A DNA stretch of 64,000 nucleotides from Litorihabitans aurantiacus (GCF_030161595.1 NZ_BSUM01000001.1:2914001-2978000), one strand, 5' to 3'; counted from the first letter of the stretch, positions 38,481 to 48,491 are shown. A program made the numbers and translations. Notes: a model not told the origin generated them from the letters alone.

Positions 38481-39575
38481 TCACCCGCCGGCGGGCTCCT
38501 GCGTCGCCCGGCGGGTCTCGTCGACCGCGTCGGTCGCGGGGGTCTCGTGGCTTGCCTCGGCCGCGGTCTCGTGGTGCCCGCCGAACTGGCTGCGCATCGC
38601 CGACTGCACCTTGTCCTGGTAGTCGTTGAGGTCGCGCGAGGAGAACCGGGCGTTCAGGGAGGCCTGGATGACGTTGGCCGGTACGCCCTCCTCGACGGCG
38701 GCCAGCACGGTCCAGCGGCCCTCGCCCGAGTCCGAGACGCGGCCGCCGAAGGCGTCGAGGTCGGGGTCGGCCGCGAGCGCCGCCGCCGTGAGGTCCACGA
38801 GCCAGGAGCCGACGACGCTGCCGCGGCGCCACACCTCGGCGACCTCGGCCACGTCGATCTCGTACTGGTAGAACTCGGGGTTGCGCAGCGGCGTCGTCTC
38901 GGCGTCGACCGCGTGCGTGCGGAGCCCGACGTCGGCGTTCTTGATGATCGACAGGCCCTCGGCGACGGCCGCCATCATCCCGTACTCGATCCCGTTGTGG
39001 ACCATCTTCACGAAGTGGCCGGCGCCGCTCGGACCGCAGTGCAGGTAGCCCTCCTGGGCGGTGCCGCCGGGGGTGCGCCCGGGGGTGGGCTCCACCCCGG
39101 CGTCCGCCCCGTCGCCGGGCGCGATCGTGCGCCAGATCGGGTCGAGGCGCGCGACGGCGTCGTCGTCGCCCCCGATCATGAGGCAGTAGCCGCGATCGAG
39201 CCCCCACACCCCGCCCGACGTGCCGCAGTCGACGTAGTGGATGCCGCGCTCGGCGAGCTGCGCGGAGCGGGCGATGTCGTCGCGGTAGTAGGAGTTGCCG
39301 CCGTCGATGATCGTGTCGTCGGCCGCCAGGAGCTCGGCGAGCTGGTCCACCGTGCCGCCGACGTAGCCGGCCGGGACCATCACCCAGACGTTGCGCGGGC
39401 CCTCGAGCCGCTCCACGAGCTCGGCGAGGCTGTGCGCGGGCACCGCGCCCTCGGCCGCGAGCGCGTCGATCGCGGCGGCGTCGACGTCGTAGACCACGCA
39501 CTCGTGGCCGCCGCGCATGAGGCGACGCACGAGGTTCGCGCCCATCCGACCCAGTCCGACCATTCCCAGCTGCAT
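38481..39575 (-). CDS. gnd: 6-phosphogluconate dehydrogenase (decarboxylating), short form
   Basis: 364 aa from the ATG at 39575. The NAD(P)-binding motif is LGMVGLGRMGANLVRRL at the N-terminus. The substrate-binding motif is DGGNSYYRDD near residue 92, then GTSGGVWGL, and the catalytic lysine/asparagine are in GHFVKMVHNGIEYG near residue 190. The short length and these variants match the GndA/YqeC-type enzymes of actinobacteria. It oxidises 6-phosphogluconate to ribulose 5-phosphate in the pentose phosphate pathway. A Glu/Thr/Ala-rich tail of about 30 residues is extra. Confidence 0.93.
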   Translation of the reverse strand: MQLGMVGLGRMGANLVRRLMRGGHECVVYDVDAAAIDALAAEGAVPAHSLAELVERLEGPRNVWVMVPAGYVGGTVDQLAELLAADDTIIDGGNSYYRDDIARSAQLAERGIHYVDCGTSGGVWGLDRGYCLMIGGDDDAVARLDPIWRTIAPGDGADAGVEPTPGRTPGGTAQEGYLHCGPSGAGHFVKMVHNGIEYGMMAAVAEGLSIIKNADVGLRTHAVDAETTPLRNPEFYQYEIDVAEVAEVWRRGSVVGSWLVDLTAAALAADPDLDAFGGRVSDSGEGRWTVLAAVEEGVPANVIQASLNARFSSRDLNDYQDKVQSAMRSQFGGHHETAAEASHETPATDAVDETRRATQEPAGG

Positions 39576-39652
39576 GCGATCTCCTCGCGGTGGTTCGTCT
39601 TGACTCGTGCAGCCATCGTGTCACCGCTGCCCCACCTGGCGGGTCCTGGCGC

Positions 39653-40870
39653 TCACGAGGTGGCGCGGATGCGGTGCTCGGTCGGCGTCCAGCCGCGGGC
39701 GCGGGGCTTGACGACCGTGCCCGCGAGCACGCGTTCGAGCTCGGTGCGGCGCTCCTCGAGCCGGGCGGCGGTCGCGGCGTCGACCTCCTCGAGCAGCTCG
39801 ACGCCGACAGTCCCGTCCTCACGCACCGCCCAGCCGCCGACGACGCGGCCGTCCGCCCAGACCGTGGGTCCGGCGTTGCCGTTGCGGTCGAACAGCCGCG
39901 GGCCGTGCGCGCCGAGGTGGAAGTCGCGGTGCCTCCACCCCATCGTGGTGGGGTCGAGCGCGGGGAGCAGCGCCACCCAGGGCGGCGGCGCGGCCACGGG
40001 GCCGGCGTCGTCGGCGCTCACGACGGCGTCGCCCGCCGCGGTCGTGACCGGTACGGTCGCGCCGGCCTCGGCCAGGGCGGCGAGCGTGGCGCGGGTGTGG
40101 GTGCGGGTCCAGCCGGTCCACCACTGGAGGTCGTCGGGCGTGACGGGGCCGTAGCGCTCCACGTAGCGGCGTGCGACGTGCAGCGAGCCCGCCGCCGTCG
40201 TCGTCCCGACCACCCCGGGCGCGATGTCTCGTCCGAGCCAGGCGTGCGGGGCCGACCAGCGCACCTGGCTGGAGGTCCAGCCGCCCACGACGCTCGCGCG
40301 CACGACCGTGCCCTCGCAGGACCAGAGCGTCAGGAGGCGGCTCGCGACGCCCTGCTCGGCGGTGTCCGTGCCGCGCGTGAACCGCATGCGGGCGGCCAGG
40401 AGCGGGTCGGCGGCCGCGAGGTCCTTCGTGGTGAAGGGCTCGCTCGCACCCGCGACGAAGGCGAGCCCGACGGCGTCGGCCCGCGCCAGCCACGCCTCGG
40501 GCTCGTTCGTCACGCCGCCCTCGACCAGCAGCGCGTGGGTGCGACGGCGCTGCACCGCGGCGACCGACGTCGCCGTCGCCGCGAGGAACGCGGGCGCCTC
40601 GTCCGTCGGGACCGCGAAGAGCGTGCGTCGCAGTGTGAGGATCCGCACGAGGCTGCGGTCGACGTCGAGGGCGCGGCGGAGGTCGTCGGCGACGGTGGGC
40701 GCATCCGTGCGCGCCCAGGCCGCGAGCGCCGTCGCGGCCGGATCGGTGCCGTGCAGCGCGACGACGGCGCGCGCGGCCTCCTCCGCCGTCGCGACGGGGG
40801 CGGCGAGGGCGTGGCGACGGCCGAGACGGGCGCGGCGCTCGGCGTCGGGGATCTCGCGGGTCACGGGCAC
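39653..40870 (-). CDS. Winged-helix DNA-binding domain protein (HTH_42, AlkZ/YcaQ-related)
   Basis: 405 aa from the GTG at 40870. The sequence opens with ERRARLGRRHALAAP and ALHGTDPAATALAAWAR, and later has LRRTLFAVPTDEAPAFLAA, YVERYGPVTPDDLQWWTGW and LLPALDPTTMGW, the landmarks of the HTH_42 family. Members include the interstrand-crosslink DNA glycosylase AlkZ/YcaQ, but most are uncharacterised and I cannot confirm the catalytic motif. It begins 4 bp after the SRPBCC gene stop, in an ArsR-SRPBCC-HTH_42 operon. Confidence 0.78.
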   Translation of the reverse strand: MPVTREIPDAERRARLGRRHALAAPVATAEEAARAVVALHGTDPAATALAAWARTDAPTVADDLRRALDVDRSLVRILTLRRTLFAVPTDEAPAFLAATATSVAAVQRRRTHALLVEGGVTNEPEAWLARADAVGLAFVAGASEPFTTKDLAAADPLLAARMRFTRGTDTAEQGVASRLLTLWSCEGTVVRASVVGGWTSSQVRWSAPHAWLGRDIAPGVVGTTTAAGSLHVARRYVERYGPVTPDDLQWWTGWTRTHTRATLAALAEAGATVPVTTAAGDAVVSADDAGPVAAPPPWVALLPALDPTTMGWRHRDFHLGAHGPRLFDRNGNAGPTVWADGRVVGGWAVREDGTVGVELLEEVDAATAARLEERRTELERVLAGTVVKPRARGWTPTEHRIRATS

Positions 40871-40874
40871 GCCG

Positions 40875-41510
40875 TCAGGACAGGTAGAACGCCGTCGTCG
40901 CCCGGACCGCCGCTGCGACCTCGCTCGGGTCGCCGCCGGCGGCGAGGTGCGCCTCGCCCCACGCCGCCGCGCTCCCCCGGACGTAGGCGCGACCCAGTTC
41001 CGAGGCACGGAAGTCGGAGTGGTCGGGGGACTCGCCGTGATGGAGCAGGATCGCCAGTCCCCGCAGGTGCAGGTCCCACCCGACGCCACCGGCGCCGGGG
41101 CCGTAGGTGGGGAACATCGGTTCCACCACGGACGCCGCGTGGACCAGCTCGAGCCAAGTGCGCCCGGGGCCGTCGACCGCCAGGCGGATCTCGACCTCGC
41201 TCGTCCCGGGCCAGGCGTCCGCCTCGGGACCGAACATCCAGGACACCCGCAGCAGGTGCGGGGGCTCGCAGCGCAGGATGTCGCCGTGCTCGGCGCCGGC
41301 GACCTCGAAGGATCCTCCCGCGCGCAGGTCTCCGGTGACCGGTCCCATCCAGCGCGCGAGGCGTTCGACGTCGGTTAGCGCGCTCCACACGTCGTCCAGC
41401 TCGGCGCGGTACACCCGCCGGAGCTCCATGGTGTACGCGTCGCCGGCCGGCAGGTGCGCCGATCCCATCGCGCGGCCGACCGCCGCGAGCTCGTCCAGCA
41501 CGTCCCTCAT
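40875..41510 (-). CDS. SRPBCC-domain (AHSA1-like) protein
   Basis: 211 aa from the ATG at 41510. RVYRAELDDVWSALTDVERLARWMGPVTGDLRAGGSFEV is a clear START/AHSA1-like ligand-binding fold. The middle reads ILRCEPPHLLRVSWMFG and the end GWDLHLRGLAILLHHGE. In actinobacteria such genes are usually paired with an ArsR-type regulator, as here (48 bp downstream of it). The ligand is unknown. Confidence 0.86.
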   Translation of the reverse strand: MRDVLDELAAVGRAMGSAHLPAGDAYTMELRRVYRAELDDVWSALTDVERLARWMGPVTGDLRAGGSFEVAGAEHGDILRCEPPHLLRVSWMFGPEADAWPGTSEVEIRLAVDGPGRTWLELVHAASVVEPMFPTYGPGAGGVGWDLHLRGLAILLHHGESPDHSDFRASELGRAYVRGSAAAWGEAHLAAGGDPSEVAAAVRATTAFYLS

Positions 41511-41558
41511 CGTCGTACTCCTCCCTCTCGTGGTCCGGTGCCGATCACCGGACTCTGG

Positions 41559-41951
41559 TCAAGCCGTCCCCGTCGCCGCGCTCCCACCAGCCACCTCGTG
41601 CGACCCGGGGCCCGCGCGCCCCTGTGCTCGCGCCGCACGTCGGCCGCGGGCGAGCTCGGTCCCGAGGGCGTCGAGACGGTGCTCCCAGAGCGGGCGGAAC
41701 CGGCCGAGCCACGCGTCGACCTCGCTGAGCGGCGCGGGTTCGACGGCGTAGTACCGACGCGCACCCTCGGCTCGCACGGAGGCGAACCCGGCGTCCCGCA
41801 GGACGCGGAGGTGCTGAGAGACGGCGGGCTGCGAGATCCCGAACTCCTCCCTGACGACGTCGGTGATCGCGCCGGAGGTGAGCTCGCCGTCGGCGAGCAG
41901 CTCCAGCACACGACGCCGCACCGGGTCGCCGATGACGGTGAGTGCGTGCAC
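41559..41951 (-). CDS. ArsR-family transcriptional regulator
   Basis: 130 aa from the ATG at 41951. The winged helix is compact and typical: IGDPVRRRVLELLADGELTSGAITDVVREEFGISQPAVSQHLRVLRDAGFASVRAEGARRYYAV. No cysteine pair for metal binding is seen, so it likely belongs to the ArsR group that pairs with AHSA1 proteins. The AT-rich 41952-42050 region in front should carry its promoter, divergent from the sugar ABC operon. Confidence 0.9.
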   Translation of the reverse strand: MHALTVIGDPVRRRVLELLADGELTSGAITDVVREEFGISQPAVSQHLRVLRDAGFASVRAEGARRYYAVEPAPLSEVDAWLGRFRPLWEHRLDALGTELARGRRAARAQGRAGPGSHEVAGGSAATGTA

Positions 41952-42029
41952 GAAGAAATCGTATCAGTACCTGCTAATATTCGCATAGGCTTCTATCATC
42001 GTAAGGATCGCCGGGTGGCATTGACCTTT

Positions 42030-42046
42030 ACTTTTGTTTGCGAAAG
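42030..42046. promoter_or_regulatory. Candidate ROK operator upstream of the sugar ABC operon
   Basis: ACTTTTGTTTGCGAAAG shares ACTTTTG-N5-GAAAG, with identical spacing, with the element before the GH36 gene at 54743-54759. It lies 59 bp before the binding-protein start codon in an AT-richer promoter stretch. Confidence 0.6.
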
Positions 42047-42104
42047 AATCTCCGCAAGCGGCGCCGCTGGAGGCTGGCGCTCACGTCGAAGGAGATGTGC
42101 GCAG

Positions 42105-43420
42105 ATGCGACGAACAGGACTGATCACGACCGCGACGGCCCTGGTGGCGGCGCTGGCTCTCGCCGCCTGCAGCGGCGACGGCGGCTCGGGTGGCGGCGGC
42201 GGGGACGACGGATCCGCCGACGGCCCCGTGACCCTCGAGTACTGGGCGTGGGGCACCACCCAGAAGCCGCTCGTGGACGCGTGGAACGCGGCCAACCCCG
42301 ACATCCGGGTGCGCCACACCGACGTCGGCGGCGGGTCGGACACGGCCGCGCGCCTGGTCACCTCCACGCGGGCGGGCAACGCACCCGACGTCGCCCAGGT
42401 CGAGTACCAGACGCTGCCCGCGATGATCGTGGCCGGTGTGGCCTCGGACATCACGGACGCGACGTCCGACATCGCCGACGAGTTCGCCGAGGGCATCTGG
42501 AACCAGGCCACGTTCGACGGCGTCACCTACGGCGTGCCGCAGGACGCCGGGCCGCAGACGCTGAACTACAACGCCGCCCGCTTCGCCGAGCTCGGCATCG
42601 AGGTCCCCACCACGTGGGAGGAGTTCGCGGAGGCGGCCGAGGCCGTCAAGGCCGCCGACCCGAACGCCTACATCACCACGTTCGCACCCGGTGAGTTCGG
42701 CGGCTTCGCGGGGTTCGCGCAGCAGGCGGGGGCCGAGTGGTGGTCGGTCGACGGCGACACCTGGACGGTCGAGATCGACGGCGAGGAGTCCCGTGCCGTC
42801 GCCGAGTACTGGCAGGACCTCATCGACCGCGACCTCGTGCTCGCCGAGCCCCTCCTGACCCCGGAGTGGAACGCCGCGCTGAACGACGGGCGCATCCTGT
42901 CCTGGCCCGCCGGCCTCTGGGCCGCCGGCGTCCTGTACGGCGTGGCCGAGGGCATGACGGGCGACTGGGCGATGGCCCCGCTGCCGCAGTGGACGGCGGG
43001 CGAGAGCGCCGTCGGCTTCCAGGGCGGGTCCGCGGTGATCGTGACCACCTCCTCCGACAACGCCGACGCGGCGGCGAAGTTCGCCGCGTGGATCGGGGCC
43101 TCGGAGGAGGGCGCGGCCATCCAGATCGAGCAGGGTCAGTACCCCGCCTCGCTCCCGGGTCAGCAGCTCACGCTCGAGAGCGACCCGCCGCTGCTGATGC
43201 CGCAGCAGGAGGACTACTGGGAGGTCGCCGCCGCGATCGCGGCCGACACGATCCCGCAGATCAGCTGGGGCCCGAACGTCAACGTCGCCTCCTCGGCGTT
43301 CCAGGACGCGATGTCCGCGGCCGTGACGGAGGGCCGCCCCTGACCGAGGCGCTCGCCGAGACCGAGCGCGTCGTGATCGACGACATGACCACGTCCGGCT
43401 TCACGGTCGCCGGCGACTGA
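42105..43420 (+). CDS. ABC transporter sugar-binding lipoprotein (apparent frameshift near the 3' end)
   Basis: ATG at 42105 with AAGGAG upstream. A lipoprotein signal peptide ends in the lipobox LAAC followed by a Gly/Asp-rich linker. The mature part is a family-1 solute-binding protein: TLEYWAWGTTQKPLVDAWNAANPDI, NAPDVAQVEYQ and GDWAMAPLPQW are typical of carbohydrate binders. A TGA at 43341 is created by a C4 run (43337-43340) short of one C; restoring it adds LTEALAETERVVIDD and a stop at 43420. Restored length is about 438 aa. It is the receptor for the permease pair downstream, and an oligosaccharide such as a galactoside or mannoside is likely. Confidence 0.9.
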
Positions 43421-43480
43421 CCCAGCTCGGCCGGTCGGCGTCCCGCACCGTCGGGGCGCCGACCGGCCGGAAGGACCACC

Positions 43481-44437
43481 ATGACCACCACCGCCACCCC
43501 CACGACCGCCACCACCACCGCGTCGGCGCCCGTCCGCCGCACGCGTCGCCGCTGGCTCGCGCCGTACGTGTTCCTCGCACCGGCGGGGGTCCTGTTCCTG
43601 CTGTTCCTCGCCGTGCCGATCGGGTACGCCGTCTACCTCAGCCTCCGCGGGCTGCGCGTGACCGGCTCCGGACCCTTCGGCGTCCGCGAGGAGACCTGGG
43701 TCGGGTTCAGCAACTACGCCCGCACCTTCACCGACACCGAGTTCCTGGCCGGCTTCGGCCGCCTGGCCGTCTACGGCGCCATCGCGATCCCGCTCACGCT
43801 CGGTCTCGCGCTGCTCTTCGCGCTGCTGCTGGACCTCCCGCGGGTGCGGGCGGCCCGCTTCTCGCGGGTCTCGATCTTCATCCCCTACGCGGTGCCCGGC
43901 GTCATCGCCTCGCTGCTGTGGGGCTTCCTGTACCTGCCGTCCACGAGCCCCGCCAACCACGTGCTGCGGCAGCTGGGTCTGCCCGACCTGATCATGCTGC
44001 AGGGCAACGCGCTGTTCCCCGCGATCGCGAACATCGCAATCTGGGGCGGGGTCGGCTTCAACATGATCATCATCTACACGTCGCTGCGCGGCATCCCGAA
44101 CGAGCTGCACGAGGCTGCGCGGATCGACGGCGCCGACGAGCGCACCATCGCGCGCCGCATCAAGATCCCGCTGGTGGCGCCGGCGCTCGTGCTCACGGGT
44201 CTGTTCGCCCTGATCGGGACGCTCCAGGTCTACGGCGAGCCGACGACGCTGCGCCCGATGACCAACGACATCTCCCAGACGTGGGTCCCGCTCATGAAGA
44301 TCTACCGCGACGCGTTCGTGCGCGACGACCTCTCGCTCGCCGCGGCGAGCTCCGTGGTGCTCGCCGTCGCGACGCTCGTGATGTCCGTCATCCTGCTTCG
44401 CCTCACGCGCGGCAGCTCCTTCGGAGGTGAGAAGTGA
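43481..44437 (+). CDS. Sugar ABC transporter permease (MalF/UgpA type)
   Basis: 318 aa from the ATG at 43481. A Thr/Ala-rich start precedes six predicted membrane helices. The cytoplasmic EAA loop that contacts the ATPase is ELHEAARIDGADERTIARRIKIPL near residue 210. It pairs with the next permease, whose start overlaps its stop by 4 bp. No ATPase gene is in the cluster; actinobacterial sugar importers commonly share one MsiK-type ATPase encoded elsewhere. Confidence 0.93.
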   Translation: MTTTATPTTATTTASAPVRRTRRRWLAPYVFLAPAGVLFLLFLAVPIGYAVYLSLRGLRVTGSGPFGVREETWVGFSNYARTFTDTEFLAGFGRLAVYGAIAIPLTLGLALLFALLLDLPRVRAARFSRVSIFIPYAVPGVIASLLWGFLYLPSTSPANHVLRQLGLPDLIMLQGNALFPAIANIAIWGGVGFNMIIIYTSLRGIPNELHEAARIDGADERTIARRIKIPLVAPALVLTGLFALIGTLQVYGEPTTLRPMTNDISQTWVPLMKIYRDAFVRDDLSLAAASSVVLAVATLVMSVILLRLTRGSSFGGEK

Positions 44438-45330
44438 CCGCCACCGCCACGCGCCCGCGCATCGTCGCGCAGCCCAGCACGCCCCAGGCGCGGCGCCGGG
44501 CGCAGCGCCGCCCCGTCGTCGCGAGCCTCGTGCTGCTCGGCGGTGCGATCTACTGCCTCGTGCCCGTGGTCTGGGTGGTGATCGCCTCGACGAAGTCGAA
44601 CACCGAGCTGTTCACGACGTTCACGTTCCTGCCCGGCACGGGTCTGCTCGACAACATCGACGACCTCTTCACGCTCCGCGACGGGGTGTTCCCCCTGTGG
44701 GCGCTGAACAGCGCGATCTACGCCGGTGGCGGCGCGCTGCTCGCGACCCTCGTCTCGACCATGGCCGGGTACGCCCTCGCGAAGTTCGACTTCCCGGGCC
44801 GCCAGATCTGGTTCTACGCCATCCTCGCCGGGGTGCTGCTGCCGGGCATCACCCTGGCGGTCCCGCAGTACCTGCTGATGTCGATGATCGGTCTGGCCGG
44901 CAGCCACTGGTCGGTGCTGCTCCCGAGCATCATCTCGCCGTTCGGCATCTTCCTCGCGCGCGTCTTCGCCAGCAGCGCGATCCCCGCCGACACCCTCGAG
45001 GCCGCGCGCATCGACGGCGCGGGCGAGGCCCGGATCTTCGGGTCGATTGTGCTCCCGATGATGGTCCCGGGGATGGTGACGGTCTTCCTCCTGCAGTTCG
45101 TCGGCATCTGGAACAACTTCCTGCTGCCGTTCATCATGCTCTCGGACGAGAGCCGCTACCCCCTCACCGTCGGCCTCTACACGCTCCTCTCCCAGGGATC
45201 GGGAACGCCCTCGCTCTACAGCCTCGCCATCATCGGCTCGGCCGTCAGCATCATCCCGCTGATCGTGATGATGCTGGTGCTGCAGCGCTACTGGCGGCTC
45301 GACCTCGTGAGCGGAGGGCTCAAGGGATGA
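44434..45330 (+). CDS. Sugar ABC transporter permease (MalG/UgpE type)
   Basis: 298 aa from the GTG at 44434. Six hydrophobic helices are visible. The EAA loop is DTLEAARIDGAGEARIFGSIVLPMMVPG near residue 185. TTFTFLPG and TMAGYALAKFDFPG are typical of the second permease of CUT1 importers. It overlaps the upstream permease by 4 bp and the GH42 gene by 4 bp (ATGA). Confidence 0.93.
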   Translation: MTATATRPRIVAQPSTPQARRRAQRRPVVASLVLLGGAIYCLVPVVWVVIASTKSNTELFTTFTFLPGTGLLDNIDDLFTLRDGVFPLWALNSAIYAGGGALLATLVSTMAGYALAKFDFPGRQIWFYAILAGVLLPGITLAVPQYLLMSMIGLAGSHWSVLLPSIISPFGIFLARVFASSAIPADTLEAARIDGAGEARIFGSIVLPMMVPGMVTVFLLQFVGIWNNFLLPFIMLSDESRYPLTVGLYTLLSQGSGTPSLYSLAIIGSAVSIIPLIVMMLVLQRYWRLDLVSGGLKG

Positions 45331-47381
45331 CCTCGAACCACACGGAACGACCCGCGCCGATCCTCTTCGGCGGCGACTACAACCCCGAGCAGTGGCCCCG
45401 CGAGACCTGGGTGGAGGACGTCGCGCTGATGCGTCGTGCACGGGTCAACACCGTGACGCTCGGCGTGTTCGCGTGGTCCGCGCTCGAGCCCGAGGAGGGC
45501 GCCTTCACGCCGGAGTGGCTCGACGAGATCATCGGCATGCTGGACGAGGCGGGGATCGGGTTCTTCCTCTCGACGCCGACCGCCTCCCCGCCGCCCTGGT
45601 TCTCCCTGGCCCACCCGGACGCGCTGCCCGTGCGGCCCGACGGCGTGCGGCTGAGCCACGGCTCGCGCGACACGTACGCGATCAGCGCCCCCGCCTACCG
45701 TGCCGCCGCCCGGCGCATCGCGCGCCTGCTGGCGGAGCGATACGGCACCCACCCGCGGCTGCGCGGGTGGCACGTGCACAACGAGTACGGCACGCTCGAC
45801 CACGGACCCCACGCGGCGGCGGCGTTCCGACGCTGGCTGCGCGAGCGGTACGCGGACCTGGACGCGCTGAACGCGGCGTGGACCACGGCGTTCTGGTCGC
45901 AGCGCTACTCCTCGTGGGAGGAGATCACCCCGCCGCGCGCCACGCAGTACCTGGCGAACCCGGCGCACGCGATCGACTTCCGGCGCTTCTGCTCCGACGA
46001 GATGCTCGCCGCGTTCACCGAGCAGCGCGAGGAGATCCGCGCCGCCGGCTCCACGGCCCCGGTCACCACGAACTTCATGCTGCCGACCTGGAACCACCTC
46101 GAGCAGTGGTCGTGGGCCCGCGAGCAGGACGTGGTCTCGATCGACCACTACCTCGACACCACCGGGCCCGACGGCGAGGCCCACGTCGCGTACGGCTCCG
46201 ACCTCACGCGCTCCTGGGCGGGCGGCGCGTGGCTGCTCATGGAGCAGAACGCGGTCGGCATCCGGGTGGGCGACCGGACGTACACGAAGGCGGGCGACCG
46301 CACGATCCGGCACTCGCTCGGCTACGTCGCCCGCGGCTCGCAGAGCTCGCTGTTCTTCCAGTGGCGCGCGAGCGCCGGCGGTTCGGAGCAGTGGCACGGC
46401 GCGCTCGTGCCGCACGCGGGCGGCGACAGCCGCGCGTTCGCGACGACCGAGCGCCTCGGGGCCACCCTGGCGAGCCTGGCGGAGGTGACGGCGCTCCCGG
46501 CCGACGGCCCCCTCGTGGCGGCCGACGTCGCGATCGTGTGGGACGCCGACAGCTGGTGGGCCCTCGAGACGCCCCACCTCCCGAACGACGCCGTGCGCTA
46601 CTCCGACCAGGTGCGCAGCACCCACCGCTCGTTCTGGCGCGCCGGCGTCCCGGTCGACTTCGTCGCGCCCGGCGCCGACCTCTCGCGCTACCGCCTGGTG
46701 GTGCTGGCGTGCGCCTACACGCTGCCCGCGGACGCCGAGGCCTGGCTGCGGCGCTACGTGGAGGACGGGGGCGACGTCGTCGTGACCTTCCTCAGCGGTG
46801 TCGCGGACGAGCACCTGCGCATCGTCACGGGCGGCTACCCCGGCCTGCTGCGCGGTCTCCTGGGGGTCGCCTCCGAGGAGGTCCACGTGCTGGCGCCGGA
46901 GGAGTCGGTCCGGCTCGACGACGGCGGCCTCGCGGGCGACTGGACCGAGCACGTGCGCCTCGAGGGGGCGCGGGCGGTGTCCCGGATGGTCGACGGCCCG
47001 CTCGCCGGCGGGCCGGCGATCACGCGTCACGACGTCGGCACGGGCCATGCGTACTACGTCTCCCTCGCCCTGGACCAGGACTCGCGCGACGCCTTCCTGG
47101 CCGCGCGAGCGGCCGACGTCGGCGCGCGGCCGACGCTGCCGGGCGCGAGCGAGCTGGGGGTCGAGGCGGTGCTGCGCCGCGGCGCCGACGCCGACCACCT
47201 GTTCCTGCTGCACCACGGAGACGCCGACGTGGTGGTGCGGGGACCGGGCACGGACCTGCTGACGGGGGCGACGGCGGACGAGGCCGACGGCCTGCGCGTA
47301 CCGGCCGGGGGCGCCGCGGTGCTGCGGCTGGCGCACGGGGACCCGCGCGGCGGGGCGCACGAGATCGCGCGCGCCCGCTGA
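45327..47381 (+). CDS. GH42 beta-galactosidase
   Basis: 684 aa from the ATG at 45327. The N-terminal GGDYNPEQWP and the acid/base motif GWHVHNEYG (near residue 150) define GH42; the nucleophile region is WLLMEQNAVG near residue 305. A trimerisation domain and a beta domain follow, as in full-length GH42 enzymes. There is no signal peptide, so it hydrolyses imported beta-galactosides in the cytosol. It is the last gene of the importer operon, which supports a galactoside as the transported sugar. Confidence 0.93.
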   Translation: MTSNHTERPAPILFGGDYNPEQWPRETWVEDVALMRRARVNTVTLGVFAWSALEPEEGAFTPEWLDEIIGMLDEAGIGFFLSTPTASPPPWFSLAHPDALPVRPDGVRLSHGSRDTYAISAPAYRAAARRIARLLAERYGTHPRLRGWHVHNEYGTLDHGPHAAAAFRRWLRERYADLDALNAAWTTAFWSQRYSSWEEITPPRATQYLANPAHAIDFRRFCSDEMLAAFTEQREEIRAAGSTAPVTTNFMLPTWNHLEQWSWAREQDVVSIDHYLDTTGPDGEAHVAYGSDLTRSWAGGAWLLMEQNAVGIRVGDRTYTKAGDRTIRHSLGYVARGSQSSLFFQWRASAGGSEQWHGALVPHAGGDSRAFATTERLGATLASLAEVTALPADGPLVAADVAIVWDADSWWALETPHLPNDAVRYSDQVRSTHRSFWRAGVPVDFVAPGADLSRYRLVVLACAYTLPADAEAWLRRYVEDGGDVVVTFLSGVADEHLRIVTGGYPGLLRGLLGVASEEVHVLAPEESVRLDDGGLAGDWTEHVRLEGARAVSRMVDGPLAGGPAITRHDVGTGHAYYVSLALDQDSRDAFLAARAADVGARPTLPGASELGVEAVLRRGADADHLFLLHHGDADVVVRGPGTDLLTGATADEADGLRVPAGGAAVLRLAHGDPRGGAHEIARAR

Positions 47382-47388
47382 CGCCGGG

Positions 47389-47419
47389 CGCGCGGGCTAG
47401 CCCTTCCGCTGCCCGCGCG
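47389..47419. terminator. Hairpin between the convergent GH42 and YihY genes
   Basis: CGCGCGGGC (47389-47397) and its exact complement (47411-47419) flank a 13-nt loop. It begins 8 bp after the GH42 stop and overlaps the last codons of the YihY gene. Confidence 0.5.
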
Positions 47420-48491
47420 TCCCGCGACGGTCGGGCTCACCCTCGCCGTGCGTCAGGCGGATCTCGCGGCCGCGTCGGACGTCCTCCTCGGCCCTGGCGG
47501 CCCGCTTCTCGGCGGCGCGGGTGTCGCGGGCGGGGAGCTGCAGGTCGCGCTCCGCGGCGATCCCGGCCTGGAGCTGACGGGCCCGCTCGAGCTCGGCGTC
47601 GACCTCGGCCCCGAAGAGCAGCGCGAGGTTGGTGACCCAGAGCCACAGCAGGAAGATCACCACGCCGGCGAGCGAGCCGTAGGTGGCGTCGTAGCTGGAG
47701 AAGTTGGCCACGTAGAACCCGAGGCCGAGCGAGGCCAGCAGCCACGTCCCGATGGCGATCAGCGCGCCGACGCTGATCCAGCGCACCTTCGGCTGACGCA
47801 CGTTCGGCGTCGCGTGGTAGAGCAGCGCGACGGCGAGCACCACCAGTCCCAGCACGACGGGCCACCGCGCGATGCTCCACACCGTCACGGCCCCGTCGCT
47901 GGCACCGATCAGGTCCCCCACCGACCGGGCCAGCCCGCCCGAGAGGACCAGCGCCGCGACCACCAGGGCGGCGATGACGACCAGTGCCAGGGTGACCAGG
48001 AGCAGCACGGGGCGCAGCTTCCAGATCGGCCGCCCCTCCTCGATCTCGTAGATGCGGTTCATCCCCCGCGAGAACGCCGCCACGTAGCCCGAGGCGGACC
48101 ACAGCGCCGTCGCGAGTCCGGCGGCCAGCGCGAGTCCGGCGGCCGGTGCCTGCGCCAGCTGCTCGACGATCGGCGTGATCGTCTCCAGCGCCTCGGCGGG
48201 GACGACGCCGTCGAGCGTGTCCGTCACGCCCCGCACCATCTGCTGGGGGTCGCCGACCAGGCTCAGGATCGACACCAGCGCCAGGATCGCCGGGGCGACC
48301 GCGAGCACGGCGTAGTAGGTCAGCGCCGCGGCCAGGTCGATCGCCTGGTCCTCGGTGAACTCCCGCACGCTCGTGCGCAGCACGTGCGTCCAGGACCGCT
48401 TCGTCAGGTCGTCGGGCGAGTCGGGCTTGCGCGGGTCGTCCGGGTCGGGGGCGCGGGTCGTCGTCGAGTGCTGGTTCCTCCGATCGGCCAT
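47397..48491 (-). CDS. YihY/BrkB-family membrane protein
   Basis: 364 aa from the ATG at 48491. An acidic N-terminal stretch of about 45 residues precedes six hydrophobic helices. Family marks are DLAAALTYYAVLAVAPAILAL, LWSASGYVAAFSRGMNRIYEI and YDATYGSLAGVVIFLLWLWVTNLALLFGAEVDAELER. The tail is highly charged. The family was once thought to be RNase BN but is now an integral membrane family of unsettled function. It separates the two halves of the sugar locus and is probably unrelated to it. Confidence 0.9.
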   Translation of the reverse strand: MADRRNQHSTTTRAPDPDDPRKPDSPDDLTKRSWTHVLRTSVREFTEDQAIDLAAALTYYAVLAVAPAILALVSILSLVGDPQQMVRGVTDTLDGVVPAEALETITPIVEQLAQAPAAGLALAAGLATALWSASGYVAAFSRGMNRIYEIEEGRPIWKLRPVLLLVTLALVVIAALVVAALVLSGGLARSVGDLIGASDGAVTVWSIARWPVVLGLVVLAVALLYHATPNVRQPKVRWISVGALIAIGTWLLASLGLGFYVANFSSYDATYGSLAGVVIFLLWLWVTNLALLFGAEVDAELERARQLQAGIAAERDLQLPARDTRAAEKRAARAEEDVRRGREIRLTHGEGEPDRRGTRGQRKG